Assembly (NCBI GenBank): GCA_963204725.1
Contig: CAUJHH010000064.1
Span: forward strand, 1-64,000
DNA from: Planctomycetota bacterium
GTDB taxonomy: Bacteria; Planctomycetota; Phycisphaerae; Phycisphaerales; UBA1924
Reading direction: 5' to 3'
DNA: 64,000 bases
The notes under the pieces are model-generated. The model was not told the origin of the DNA. It saw only the letters and a list, made by a program, of their open reading frames with translations, and did no database searches. The position numbers and the translations under genes are program-made. Below are positions 44,801 to 54,089 of this stretch, piece after piece. The stretch's first letter is position 1, and each line of letters starts with the position of its first letter.

Positions 44801-46990
44801 ATGTTTCAACGCGAGATTACACCAACCTTCAGCGATATCTGGCACCGCGTGGGCGACAGCCGCCCGCGATTGAGCCCGCACGTCCACATTGTCAGACAGC
44901 GATTTGGGCGCGGGGTTGCGTACGTGCTGGAAGAGCCCGCGGGCGGAACGTACCACCGTTTGTCTGAGTCGGCGTATCGATTTGCCGGGCTGCTGGATGG
45001 TCATCGGACCGTGGACGAGGCGTGGGACGCGTGCGCTGTCCAACTCGGCGATGAGGCCCCTACACAGAAGGAATGCATTGATCTGCTGTCGCAGCTCGAC
45101 ACCTCCGGGCTTCTGATTGGCGACGTGCCGGTGTGGTCTGACATGCTCGAGCATCGGCAGACGCGAGCGAGGCAGTCGCGCGTGCGGAAGCGGTTCGGCA
45201 ATGGACTCTTCGCGTGCGTGCCGCTTGTCAATCCCGATCGGTGGCTGGATCGAACGAGGCATTTGTATCAGTGGTTCTTCACGTGGCGGGGAGCGTGGGC
45301 GTGGTGGGTGGTCGCGGCGCTCGCGGCGTGGTCGCTCCTCTCCAACCTCGGTCGATTCGCCCAAGAGATGCGGCTGGACGCGATGCTCAGCCCGACGAAT
45401 CTCGCGATTGTCGGTGTGGTGTTCCTGTGCCTGCGAGTTGTGCATGAACTCGGACACGCGACGGCGTGCAAGGCGATGGGCGGACGCTGCACCGAGATCG
45501 GGCTGATGCTCGTCGCACTGGTCCTGCCCCTTCCATACTGCGACGCGACGAGCTCGTGGCGATTCCCAGAGACGTGGCGCCGGGTGCTGGTCGCAGCGGC
45601 GGGCGTGATCTTCGAGTCGTTCTTTGCCGGCATTGCGGCGATCCTCTGGGCTCATTCGGAGCCTGGCGTGTTCAGCTCGGTCTGCTACAACGTGATGTTC
45701 GTGTCTGGAGTCGCGACGCTTGTGTTCAACTTGAATCCTCTGCTCCGTTACGACGGGTACTACATCCTGAGCGACGTGCTCGGGATTCCGAACCTCGCGC
45801 AGCGAGCGACGGAGATGTGGAAGTATCTGCTTGTCCGCTTCGCGTTCGGCGTCCGGTCGCTGAAGGCGCCGCAGGTGGCCGATCGACGCGAGGCGGTTGC
45901 CGTGATGCTCTTCGCGTCACTCTCACTGCCATATCGCCTTGTTGTCGCGGGTTCAATCTGTCTCGCGGTGTCCGCCCGCTATTCGTCGCTGGGGCTCGTG
46001 CTGGCCGTGGCGTGCGCGTGCGTGATGCTGATCTGGCCGCTGCTCAAGGGTGTCGGCTATCTGCTCTGGTCGCCTGTGCTGCTCGGACGTCGCAGCCGCG
46101 CAGTGGCCATCGTCGGGATCACTCTGCTTGCTTTGACGATCGGGTTAGGGGTCGTTCCCGTTCGTGACCGAATCTACGTTCCGGGATGGGTCCGCGCTGA
46201 GACGAGCGTCAGTGTTCGCCCCATGGAGTCGGGATATGTTGTGGAGGTCCTTGCAGAGGCCGGGGAGATAGTTGAAGCCGGCACCCCGCTGCTGCGCATG
46301 GAGAATCCGGAGCTCATCGAGGAGTTGGGCATCGCGGCGGCGAAACTGGAGCAATCGCGTGTGAGCCGGGACGAAGCGGAGATGAAGTCTCCGGCTGAGT
46401 ATCGCGCTGCGGATGCTCAGGTTCGGTACGCGGAGGAAGCGCACGCCAAGGCGGCATCGCGGGTTGAGTCGCTCGTCGTCGTTGCGGCGGGAAGCGGACG
46501 ACTTATCGCGTTGGGCGCGAGCGATTCGGACTGGCGTAATCTGGTTGGGAGCTACCTTTCCAAGGGAACGATGCTCGGACACGTTTCAACCGTGGACAAT
46601 CTCCGGGTTCGTGCACTCGTTGACGATCGTGAGATTGGACACGCGTTCGCACACGAATCGGGAGTGCGAGCCTCCGTCCGAATCAGAGGGATGGCCTCGG
46701 ACGTCATTCCCGCGACGATCACTCGAGTGGCAGCGGCGGGATCCAGGGATCTGTCAAATCCTGCCGTAACGACTGCTGCGGGGGGGGAGATCGCGGCTCA
46801 ACGCAGCGGTGAGCGATCGCTTACAGCGTTGACGCCTCAGTTCGAAGTGGATTTGGCACTCGACACATTGCCACGGGCGGTCATGCAGGGCCAGCGGGCG
46901 AGAATCCGATTCGAATTCGGACGTACGCCGATTGCGATTCAATGGTCGAGGCGAATTGGCCAGTTCTGGATGAACAGGTTCGGAGCATGA
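44801..46990 (+). CDS. M50 site-2-protease-like membrane protein with PqqD-like N-terminus and HlyD-like C-terminus
   Basis: A 729-residue protein. Residues about 25-110 (YHRLSESAYRFAGLLDGHRTVDEAW) look like the PqqD/RiPP-recognition winged fold. Membrane helices lie at about 163-181, 201-220, 265-283, 295-312, 375-395 and 432-452. The zinc site HELGHA is at 215-220 and the second S2P motif NPLLRYDGYY at 312-321, so the active site looks intact. Residues 457-715 form a HlyD-like adaptor (SVRPMESGYVVEVLAEAGEIVEAGTPLLRME). It may cleave or handle a peptide in the membrane and pass it across the periplasm. Its TGA overlaps the ATG of the SecA-like gene, so the two are coupled. Confidence 0.85.
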   Translation: MFQREITPTFSDIWHRVGDSRPRLSPHVHIVRQRFGRGVAYVLEEPAGGTYHRLSESAYRFAGLLDGHRTVDEAWDACAVQLGDEAPTQKECIDLLSQLDTSGLLIGDVPVWSDMLEHRQTRARQSRVRKRFGNGLFACVPLVNPDRWLDRTRHLYQWFFTWRGAWAWWVVAALAAWSLLSNLGRFAQEMRLDAMLSPTNLAIVGVVFLCLRVVHELGHATACKAMGGRCTEIGLMLVALVLPLPYCDATSSWRFPETWRRVLVAAAGVIFESFFAGIAAILWAHSEPGVFSSVCYNVMFVSGVATLVFNLNPLLRYDGYYILSDVLGIPNLAQRATEMWKYLLVRFAFGVRSLKAPQVADRREAVAVMLFASLSLPYRLVVAGSICLAVSARYSSLGLVLAVACACVMLIWPLLKGVGYLLWSPVLLGRRSRAVAIVGITLLALTIGLGVVPVRDRIYVPGWVRAETSVSVRPMESGYVVEVLAEAGEIVEAGTPLLRMENPELIEELGIAAAKLEQSRVSRDEAEMKSPAEYRAADAQVRYAEEAHAKAASRVESLVVVAAGSGRLIALGASDSDWRNLVGSYLSKGTMLGHVSTVDNLRVRALVDDREIGHAFAHESGVRASVRIRGMASDVIPATITRVAAAGSRDLSNPAVTTAAGGEIAAQRSGERSLTALTPQFEVDLALDTLPRAVMQGQRARIRFEFGRTPIAIQWSRRIGQFWMNRFGA

Positions 46991-48993
46991 GTTCGTTCGA
47001 CGTCAACATCGTCGCCCCTCGGGCGGATGAGACGAGGCTTTGGCCGTGGCTGTCGCATCCAGTGCGCCGAGATCCGCCCCCGAAGGGAATTGATGCGGTC
47101 GGTGAGCGAGTGCGGGGGATGGTCGCGCGTTGGCATGCGGCTCGGGGCTTGCGCGAACGAGCGGAGCGGGCGCTCGACGGAGCCGCGTCGCTCCGGAATC
47201 ACTCAGACGCGGCGTTTCTGGCGCTCGTCGAGGAGAGGCGTGCGAATGTGCTTCAGTCGCGCTGCTCGCCGGATTCGTCGGATCTCGCCGCATCGATGAT
47301 TGCCGAAGCGATTCGCCGTCAGCTCGGCCTCACGCTGCATCTTGAGCAGATGATGGGCGGGATCGCGATGACGGATGGAATCGTCATAGAGATGGCGACG
47401 GGCGAGGGCAAGACGGTTACTGGGATCATTCCCACCGCGATACTTGCGTGGCCCGGACTCGGAATGCACGTTGCGACGGTGAATGACTATCTCGCACGAC
47501 GAGATGCAGAGATCACTGGTCCTGTGTACCGGATGTTGGGCCTCGGAGTGGGGACTATCCAGGAGGGCTCGGAGGAGCAGGAGCGGCGTGATGCCTACGC
47601 GTGTCCGATCACGTACGTTGCAGACAAGCAACTGCTCTTCGATTATCTCCGGGACCGACTCAAGTCCCCCACCGCCCCTCGCATGGTCGGACATCTCCTC
47701 GAACTGATTGATGGCGGCCAGTTGCCGTCGTGGTCAAAGCGTGTCGTACAGCGCGGGCATCACGCGTGTCTCGTGGACGAGGCCGATAGCATTCTGATCG
47801 ATGAGGCGATCACGCCCGCAGTGATCGCGAGCGAGTCACAGGATGTGAGGGCGTCGCGACAGGATGTCTACAAGATCGCGCTCAAACTCTCGGCGGAGTT
47901 GAGCGAGGGGGAGCATTTCGCGGTCGATCGCGGTCTTCGGCGGGTCGTGATGAAGCCCGCGGGTAGATCGCGATTGGATCAGGTTGCGTCAGGACTACCG
48001 GAGTTCTGGCGGGGTCCACGCCGGCGGGAGGAGTTGGTTGTCCAAGCCCTGACCGCGCGCGAGCTCTTCAAGCTTGACGATGACTACGTTGTTTCGGATG
48101 GCAAAGTACAGATCGTGGACGCATCGACCGGGCGAATCTTGCCCGGAAGGCAGTGGCAACTCGGCCTGCATCAGGCCGTTGAAGCCAAGGAGGGTCTCGA
48201 TGCGACGGAGCCTCGAAAGACGTCGTCCCGCATCTCGTATCAGAGCTATTTTCGCAGATACACGCGATTGTCTGGAATGAGCGGCACAATGTGGGAGGTT
48301 CGCCACGAGGTGTGGCGTGCCTATCACCGGCCGGTGGTCCGGATCCCGACCCACAAGCCCATTGCAAGAAAGCATTTGCAGGATCGGATTTACCGGAACG
48401 AGGCGACAAAGCTGGAGGCGGTGGTCGAGCATGTGGCTCGGTTGCGAGAGCGGGGCCAGCCGGTGCTCGTCGGCACGCGGGCTGTCGCGACCTCGGAGCG
48501 TCTGGCGGCCATGCTCGCGGAACGGATGATCGAGTGTCGGGTGCTCAATGCGATCCGCGAGTCCGACGAAGCGAAGATCATCGCCGCCGCCGGGGTCGCC
48601 GGCGCTGTGACAGTCTCGACAAACATGGCCGGCCGCGGGACGGACATTCAGATCGATTGTTCCGCGCGGCGCGCCGGGGGGCTTGCCGTCATCGCGACCG
48701 AGCGGCACGATGAGCGAAGGGTTGATCGGCAGCTCTTTGGCCGCGCCGGAAGGCAGGGCGATCCGGGGAGCGCACAGGCGTTTGTGTGCCTTGAGGATCA
48801 ATTGGTACGGCGTTACGGGCTCAGGGTCCTCGCCTGGGTCGCGAGCGTGTGGCCGTCCGTGGGGCCATTGGCGGGCAGGGTACTCTGGTGGCAGGCCCAG
48901 GGCACAGCGGGGAGGCGCGCGGTGACCGTCAGGTCGGAACTCGCAAAGTCGGAGGCGATGATGGAGATGTCGCTCAAGGGGCAGAGCCGCTAG
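46987..48993 (+). CDS. SecA-like preprotein translocase ATPase paralogue (shortened)
   Basis: A 668-residue ATPase. ATG at 46987 overlaps the previous stop; the earlier in-frame start at 46942 is rejected. SecA motifs are clear: EMATGEGKT (Walker A, 135-143), VATVNDYLARRDAE, DEADSILIDEA (Walker B, from 264), STNMAGRGTDI and GRAGRQGDPGSAQAF. The preprotein-crosslinking part is present between them. The protein stops about 60 residues after the second ATPase domain, so most of the helical scaffold and wing and the zinc-binding C-terminal linker of SecA (usually about 850-1000 residues) are missing. It is likely a dedicated motor of the cluster rather than the housekeeping SecA. Confidence 0.88.
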   Translation: MSSFDVNIVAPRADETRLWPWLSHPVRRDPPPKGIDAVGERVRGMVARWHAARGLRERAERALDGAASLRNHSDAAFLALVEERRANVLQSRCSPDSSDLAASMIAEAIRRQLGLTLHLEQMMGGIAMTDGIVIEMATGEGKTVTGIIPTAILAWPGLGMHVATVNDYLARRDAEITGPVYRMLGLGVGTIQEGSEEQERRDAYACPITYVADKQLLFDYLRDRLKSPTAPRMVGHLLELIDGGQLPSWSKRVVQRGHHACLVDEADSILIDEAITPAVIASESQDVRASRQDVYKIALKLSAELSEGEHFAVDRGLRRVVMKPAGRSRLDQVASGLPEFWRGPRRREELVVQALTARELFKLDDDYVVSDGKVQIVDASTGRILPGRQWQLGLHQAVEAKEGLDATEPRKTSSRISYQSYFRRYTRLSGMSGTMWEVRHEVWRAYHRPVVRIPTHKPIARKHLQDRIYRNEATKLEAVVEHVARLRERGQPVLVGTRAVATSERLAAMLAERMIECRVLNAIRESDEAKIIAAAGVAGAVTVSTNMAGRGTDIQIDCSARRAGGLAVIATERHDERRVDRQLFGRAGRQGDPGSAQAFVCLEDQLVRRYGLRVLAWVASVWPSVGPLAGRVLWWQAQGTAGRRAVTVRSELAKSEAMMEMSLKGQSR

Positions 48994-49144
48994 CGTTGAG
49001 GACGAATCCTGTGGAGTGCTGACCGAGAATCGGCGTCCCGTGCGACGGAAGCCGGTAACAATGGCATCAGGTATCGGTACGCGGCGTTCTCGCTTCTTGG
49101 CGCAGTGCGTCGTTCACGTTCGGACGGGCAGGAGGCCTCCACGC

Positions 49145-50131
49145 ATGGCGAATACGGTCGATCTTACCCCCCAGATCGAGGCGCACGCGACCACGATCAA
49201 GACGCTTACGGAGAGCATCGCACAGGTCGTTGTCGGTCAGCGAGCGATGGTCGAGCGGCTCTTTATCGGGTTGCTGTGCAACGGGCATGTGCTGCTCGAG
49301 GGCGTTCCCGGGCTCGCCAAGACGTTGACGGTGAGCACGTTGGCGAGTGCGATCCATGCCAAGTTCAGCCGCATCCAGTTTACGCCGGATCTGCTACCGG
49401 CAGATCTGGTCGGAACGCTGATCTACAACCCGCGGGATGCGACGTTTACGCCGCGCAAGGGGCCGGTCTTCGCCAATATTGTGCTGGCGGACGAGATCAA
49501 CCGAGCGCCAGCCAAAGTCCAGAGCGCACTCCTGGAGTCGATGCAGGAGCGGCACGTGACGATCGGCGAAACCACGTATCCGCTGCCGGATCCGTTTCTG
49601 GTGCTCGCAACCCAGAATCCAATCGAGCAGGAGGGCACCTACACACTACCCGAGGCACAGGTCGATCGCTTCATGTTGAAGCTCAAGGTCGATTATCCGA
49701 CCCGGGAAGATGAGCGCAAGATCGTCGATCGGATGGCCTCGAGCGCGCCGAAGACGAGGGTCGAGGCGACGATCTCGACCGAGCAGATAGCCGCAGCTCG
49801 ACGGCTGGTCGACCAGATCCATGTCGATGATCGAGTGAAGGACTACATCGTCAGCGTGGTACACGCCTCCCGTCGGCCGAAGGAGTTCGGGCTCGACATC
49901 GCGAGATTGATCTCATTCGGCGCATCGCCCCGCGCCTCGATCGCGCTCACGATGGCGTCTCGGGCCCACGCGTTCCTCCAGGGCAGGCCCTACGCAACGC
50001 CGGCAGACGTCAAGTCGATCGGAATGGACGTGCTCCGACACCGAATCATCGCGAGCTACGAGGCCCAGGCGGAGGATGTGACTTCCGAGCAGATTGTCCA
50101 GCGGATATTCGATCATGTTCCGCTCCCATAA
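49145..50131 (+). CDS. MoxR-family AAA+ ATPase
   Basis: A 328-residue MoxR ATPase. ATG at 49145 has AGGAGG nine bases upstream; a longer reading from 49016 is rejected. Walker A is GVPGLAKT, Walker B LADEINRAPAKVQSALLESM, and sensor 1 is ATQNPIEQEGTY. MoxR ATPases work with VWA-domain proteins as chaperones in maturation of other proteins. It begins the eight-gene Bat operon and overlaps the DUF58 gene by 17 bases. Confidence 0.94.
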   Translation: MANTVDLTPQIEAHATTIKTLTESIAQVVVGQRAMVERLFIGLLCNGHVLLEGVPGLAKTLTVSTLASAIHAKFSRIQFTPDLLPADLVGTLIYNPRDATFTPRKGPVFANIVLADEINRAPAKVQSALLESMQERHVTIGETTYPLPDPFLVLATQNPIEQEGTYTLPEAQVDRFMLKLKVDYPTREDERKIVDRMASSAPKTRVEATISTEQIAAARRLVDQIHVDDRVKDYIVSVVHASRRPKEFGLDIARLISFGASPRASIALTMASRAHAFLQGRPYATPADVKSIGMDVLRHRIIASYEAQAEDVTSEQIVQRIFDHVPLP

Positions 50132-51032
50132 GCACCATATCGACACTGCAGAGCCCGCTCCTCTGGCGGCCGATCTGGCGCGAGAGGTCCGTCGTCTGCA
50201 CATCCTGACGCGTCGTCGTGTCAGCGATCTGTTCTCGGGCGAGTACCACTCCGCGTTCAAGGGACACGGCATCGAGTTTGCGGAGGTTCGCGAGTACGAA
50301 CCGGGGGATGACGTGCGGTCGATCGACTGGAACGTCACCGCCAGAACCGGCAAGACATTCATCAAGAGGTTTGTTGAGGAACGCCAGCTCACCGTGGTCG
50401 TCGCCGTAGATCTCTCAAGGTCTGGCTCGTTCGGCACACGTGGACGCACGAAGCGCCGCCTTGAGATCGAAGCGGCATCGGTCCTTGCGATGGCAGCGAC
50501 GCAGAATCAGGACCGTATCGGGCTTCTTCTCTTCACCGATGCCGTGGAGAAGTTCGTGCCCCCGCGCAAAGGGAACCCCCACTGCCAGCGCCTGATCCGG
50601 GACCTCCTCGCCTTTCAGCCGCGAGGCATTGGAACCGACATCTCACCGGCGATCGATCATCTCACCCACATGCTCAAGCGCCGATCTGTGGTATTCCTTA
50701 TCTCCGACTTTGATTCACCTCCCTACGCACGACAGCTTGCCGTGCTCTCCAAGCGTCATGACGTCGTCGCCGTGACCGTCAATGATCCGACGGAGTCTGC
50801 GATCCCGGCGATCGGGCTTGTGGATGTCACCGATCCAGAGACGGGTCAGATCCGCACGCTTGATCTGAACCATCGCGGTGCCCGTGCGTACGCGACGGCG
50901 AGGCATCGTGAGCGGGAGGCCCGTGACATGATGCTCGCGACTTCGGGAGCGGATCGGATCACGCTCTCGACGGACCGCCCGTTTGTGCCAGAGCTCGCGG
51001 CGTACTTTCGTCGAAGAGAACAACGTCGATGA
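50115..51032 (+). CDS. DUF58 domain protein (Bat operon)
   Basis: A 305-residue protein. It has the DUF58 core EVREYEPGDDVRSIDWNVTARTGKTFIKRFVEERQ followed by a VWA-like fold with VVAVDLSRSGSFG and later FLISDFDSP. No membrane helix is seen, so it is probably cytoplasmic. ATG at 50115 is chosen as the last start before the conserved part; it overlaps the MoxR gene. DUF58 proteins are steady partners of MoxR. Confidence 0.92.
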   Translation: MFRSHKHHIDTAEPAPLAADLAREVRRLHILTRRRVSDLFSGEYHSAFKGHGIEFAEVREYEPGDDVRSIDWNVTARTGKTFIKRFVEERQLTVVVAVDLSRSGSFGTRGRTKRRLEIEAASVLAMAATQNQDRIGLLLFTDAVEKFVPPRKGNPHCQRLIRDLLAFQPRGIGTDISPAIDHLTHMLKRRSVVFLISDFDSPPYARQLAVLSKRHDVVAVTVNDPTESAIPAIGLVDVTDPETGQIRTLDLNHRGARAYATARHREREARDMMLATSGADRITLSTDRPFVPELAAYFRRREQRR

Positions 51033-52033
51033 GTCGCCCCGCCTGCATCTCGCTGCTACTTGTCACGCTTTCAGCGGGCATGTTGGGGTGCGACCGAACA
51101 GAAAGCACGCCCACATCGGAGCGAGCGCCGGCCGTGATACGCGTTGCGGAAGGTGACGGAGTCATCATGCTCGTTTCGATCGATCGTGATCGCGTCGCAA
51201 CGAGCGAGCTGATTACTCTTGAGATCAGCACGTCGTATCGAGCGGGATTGGTGCTCTCGTCACCCGAATGCGTGGGGCAAAGCGGGCTTTCTGTCGTCGA
51301 CACGATTCGAACTCCGGCTCGGCGTCGTTCGGACGGAGCGGTCGAGCAGTCCTGGACGCTTGCACTGGAGCCCGATCTGCCCGGACCAGCGATTGCGCCG
51401 GGCCTGAAACTCGCTGTCCGCGATACGCGTGAGGGAACACTTGCCTACGTGACGACAGAGCCGATTCCGGTTGAGATCACGTCGACACTCGACGCGAGCG
51501 ATCCGATCGAGGTCACGGAGCTTCGCGCGATTCCGGCGCCGCCTCCGGTGGGCGAATCGATCTGGGACAAGCTGGGGGCGATCGTCGGAGGCGCTGTCTT
51601 CGCGGCTCTCGTGATCGTCGCGATCGGGGCGATTGCCGTCCTGCTGATTCGACGGCGGCTGCGTGGCTCAACGATCGGCGCCGCGCGAAATCGTGTGGCA
51701 GAGTTTACAGATCGGGCGGATCGCATGGACGAAGATTCCCGTACGTCGGCGATCGCGGAGTGCTCGCGGTTGCTTCGACAAGCGCTGTCGGAGCGTGCTG
51801 CGATCTCTGCGGAAGCCATGACGGCTGATGAGATCTTCGCGGCTTGCCCGCAGCTCCGCTCTATTCGCGACCTTGATTCGCTGCTCCCGGATATCGAGCG
51901 TGCTCTTTGCTCAGGGGAGACACCGGGCACAAATGTCGCGACATCGGTCTTTGAGCGCATGGATCGAGCCCTCGATGAGTTGGCGACGTTTATCCCGACG
52001 GGGTATGTAGAGAAGCCGGAGGTGCCTGTATGA
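51029..52033 (+). CDS. Lipoprotein of the Bat operon with one membrane helix
   Basis: A 334-residue protein. ATG at 51029 overlaps the DUF58 stop. The N-terminus has a lipobox-like SAGMLGC. A beta-rich domain of about 130 residues follows, then a membrane helix (IVGGAVFAALVIVAIGAIAVLLI, about 187-209) and a soluble helical tail. The layout resembles the DUF4381-type and BatD-related proteins that sit between DUF58 and VWA genes in these operons. Its role is unknown. Confidence 0.75.
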   Translation: MSRPACISLLLVTLSAGMLGCDRTESTPTSERAPAVIRVAEGDGVIMLVSIDRDRVATSELITLEISTSYRAGLVLSSPECVGQSGLSVVDTIRTPARRRSDGAVEQSWTLALEPDLPGPAIAPGLKLAVRDTREGTLAYVTTEPIPVEITSTLDASDPIEVTELRAIPAPPPVGESIWDKLGAIVGGAVFAALVIVAIGAIAVLLIRRRLRGSTIGAARNRVAEFTDRADRMDEDSRTSAIAECSRLLRQALSERAAISAEAMTADEIFAACPQLRSIRDLDSLLPDIERALCSGETPGTNVATSVFERMDRALDELATFIPTGYVEKPEVPV

Positions 52034-53091
52034 GCATCCGGTACGATTCACCTTGGGCTTTGGCCCTGATAGGGTTGGCGCTCGTGTTGATCGGGCTTCG
52101 CTGGTTCAGTGTGCCGCCGCCACTCGTGCTGCCGGGTGCGACACGACTGCGTGGCCTCGCTTCCGTCCGCACCTGGCTGCGCTGGTTGCCACTGGCGGTT
52201 CGGGCCGGTGTGCTCTCCGTGCTCGCGGTGGCAATCGCGAGACCTCAGACGTTGACGGGGCGGATCGAGACCGCGAAGGAGGGCGTCGCGATCCAGATCG
52301 TCATCGATCGGTCAGCCAGCATGGGCGCGCCGATGACCTTTGAGGGGCGATCGCTCGAGCGGCTTGAAGTCGTGAAGCGGGTGCTCAAGGACTTCCTACT
52401 CGGAGACGGGAAGCAGCTCAAGGGGCGAGCCGACGATCTGGTGGGGCTCATCGTCTTCTCCGGTTACGCGGACACTCTTGCGCCGCTGGTTCACAGCCAC
52501 GAGATCGTGGTCGATCTGGCCAATCAGACCCAGTTGGCGCCGCCCGCGCTCCCGGAGGGCGGGACCGCGATCGGCGATGCGCTCGCCCTCGCGGCGTCGC
52601 GGCTCAAGTCCGCCGAGGAGCAGATCCAGAAACTGAGCGATGCCAACCAGGGCCCGGAGTTCAAGATCAAGAGCAAGATCATCGTGCTCCTGACAGATGG
52701 AGAGCACAATCGAGGGGAAATCCTGCCCGAGCAGGCGGCACAGCTTGCGGCGGAATGGGGCATCAAGATCTACTCGATCGGCATCGGTGGCACGGGCGGG
52801 GTAGTGTACATCCCGGGAATCGATGGCCGTCGTATTCCCATCCGAGACCATGTGGACGAGCGAACACTGATCGCCATATCAAGCCGCACAGGCGGGCGAT
52901 ACTGGAACGCCAGAAATGCGGAGTCGTTGCGGGAGATCTACCAGGAGATCGACCGGCTGGAGAAGGTCTCGGTGAGCTCCCAGCGACGAACCGTGTTCGA
53001 AGAGCGATTCCCGCCGCTGGCAAGGGCTTCGCTCTGGCTTCTCGGCGCTGAGTTGCTGCTCTCGACTGTCTTCCTCAGGAGGTTGCCATGA
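52030..53091 (+). CDS. batA: VWA-domain membrane protein, BatA type
   Basis: A 353-residue protein. ATG at 52030 overlaps the previous stop. Two N-terminal membrane helices (about 9-26 and 55-73) precede a von Willebrand factor A domain with the MIDAS residues in VIDRSASMG and LTDGEHN, so metal binding should be intact; a third helix lies at the C-terminus (ASLWLLGAELLLSTVFL). BatA-type proteins face the periplasm or membrane surface and work with BatB and MoxR; in Bacteroides they aid oxygen tolerance. Confidence 0.9.
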   Translation: MSIRYDSPWALALIGLALVLIGLRWFSVPPPLVLPGATRLRGLASVRTWLRWLPLAVRAGVLSVLAVAIARPQTLTGRIETAKEGVAIQIVIDRSASMGAPMTFEGRSLERLEVVKRVLKDFLLGDGKQLKGRADDLVGLIVFSGYADTLAPLVHSHEIVVDLANQTQLAPPALPEGGTAIGDALALAASRLKSAEEQIQKLSDANQGPEFKIKSKIIVLLTDGEHNRGEILPEQAAQLAAEWGIKIYSIGIGGTGGVVYIPGIDGRRIPIRDHVDERTLIAISSRTGGRYWNARNAESLREIYQEIDRLEKVSVSSQRRTVFEERFPPLARASLWLLGAELLLSTVFLRRLP

Positions 53092-54089
53092 CTTCATTCG
53101 GCGCTCCTGAGCAGCTTGAGCTGATGTGGCTGCTGGTCCCCGTGGTCCTGCTCTTGCAATGGGCCGCGTGGCGCAGGAGGGCAGCACTGCGGCGTCTCGG
53201 TGATGCGCAGCTCCTCCGTCGGCTCTCCCCAGTCGGGTTGAAGCGGAGGCGACTCGCGTCGGCTGCGATGACCACCGCGGCGATCGCCTGTATCGTCGTC
53301 GCCATCGCAAGACCCCGGGGGAGCCCGATCGAGCAGCAGACGACCGCCTCCGGCCGGGACGTCGTTTTCCTCGTCGATGTATCACGCAGCATGCTCGCGA
53401 GCGATGTCGCGCCGAATCGGCTTGAGCGCTGCAAGATATGGATCAAGGATGTGCTCGGGACGCTCGAGAACGATCGAGTTGCGCTGGTCGCGTTTGCCGG
53501 CTCGGCGTCCGTCAAGTGCCCGCTGACGCTTGATCGCGCGTTCTTCTTGATGCAGCTCGAGGACCTCTCGCCTCGTTCCGTGCCCCGTGGCGGATCGATG
53601 ATCGGGGATGCGATTCGGAAGACGACAAATGAGGTCTTCGCGGAGCGGTCCACGCGGCACAAGGACATCCTCCTGTTCACCGACGGCGAAGATCAGGAGA
53701 GCTTCCCAGTTCAAGCAGCAGAGATCGCGGCGCAACGAAACATCCGGATCATCACGATCGGCATCGGCAGCGAGTCTTCGGGCTCGCCGGTGCCCGCCGA
53801 TCGTGAGCGGCCCAATCCGGAGTTCGTCACGCACAACGGCCAGCGTGTTGTGTCAAGACTCATGCCACGGGCGTTGGCCGACGTTGCCGCGGCATCGTCT
53901 GGCGGGGTATTCCTGAATGTCGGGACCGGCAATATCAACCTCGACCGGGTCTACGCGGATCTGGCTGCGAGCGCGCCGAAAGAGGAGCTTGTCGCCGACA
54001 AGACCACGGTATATCAAGAGCTCTTTCAAGCCCCCCTGATTCTCGCATTCATTCTGCTCGGACTCGAGGTGCTGATCCGTGATCGATAA
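53088..54089 (+). CDS. batB: VWA-domain membrane protein, BatB type
   Basis: A 333-residue protein. ATG overlaps the batA stop (ATGA). It has an N-terminal helix (LMWLLVPVVLLLQWA), a second at about 60-75, then a VWA domain with VDVSRSMLASD and LLFTDGEDQE, and a C-terminal helix. It is a paralogue of batA with a complete MIDAS site. It overlaps the BatC-type gene by 11 bases. Confidence 0.9.
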   Translation: MTSFGAPEQLELMWLLVPVVLLLQWAAWRRRAALRRLGDAQLLRRLSPVGLKRRRLASAAMTTAAIACIVVAIARPRGSPIEQQTTASGRDVVFLVDVSRSMLASDVAPNRLERCKIWIKDVLGTLENDRVALVAFAGSASVKCPLTLDRAFFLMQLEDLSPRSVPRGGSMIGDAIRKTTNEVFAERSTRHKDILLFTDGEDQESFPVQAAEIAAQRNIRIITIGIGSESSGSPVPADRERPNPEFVTHNGQRVVSRLMPRALADVAAASSGGVFLNVGTGNINLDRVYADLAASAPKEELVADKTTVYQELFQAPLILAFILLGLEVLIRDR

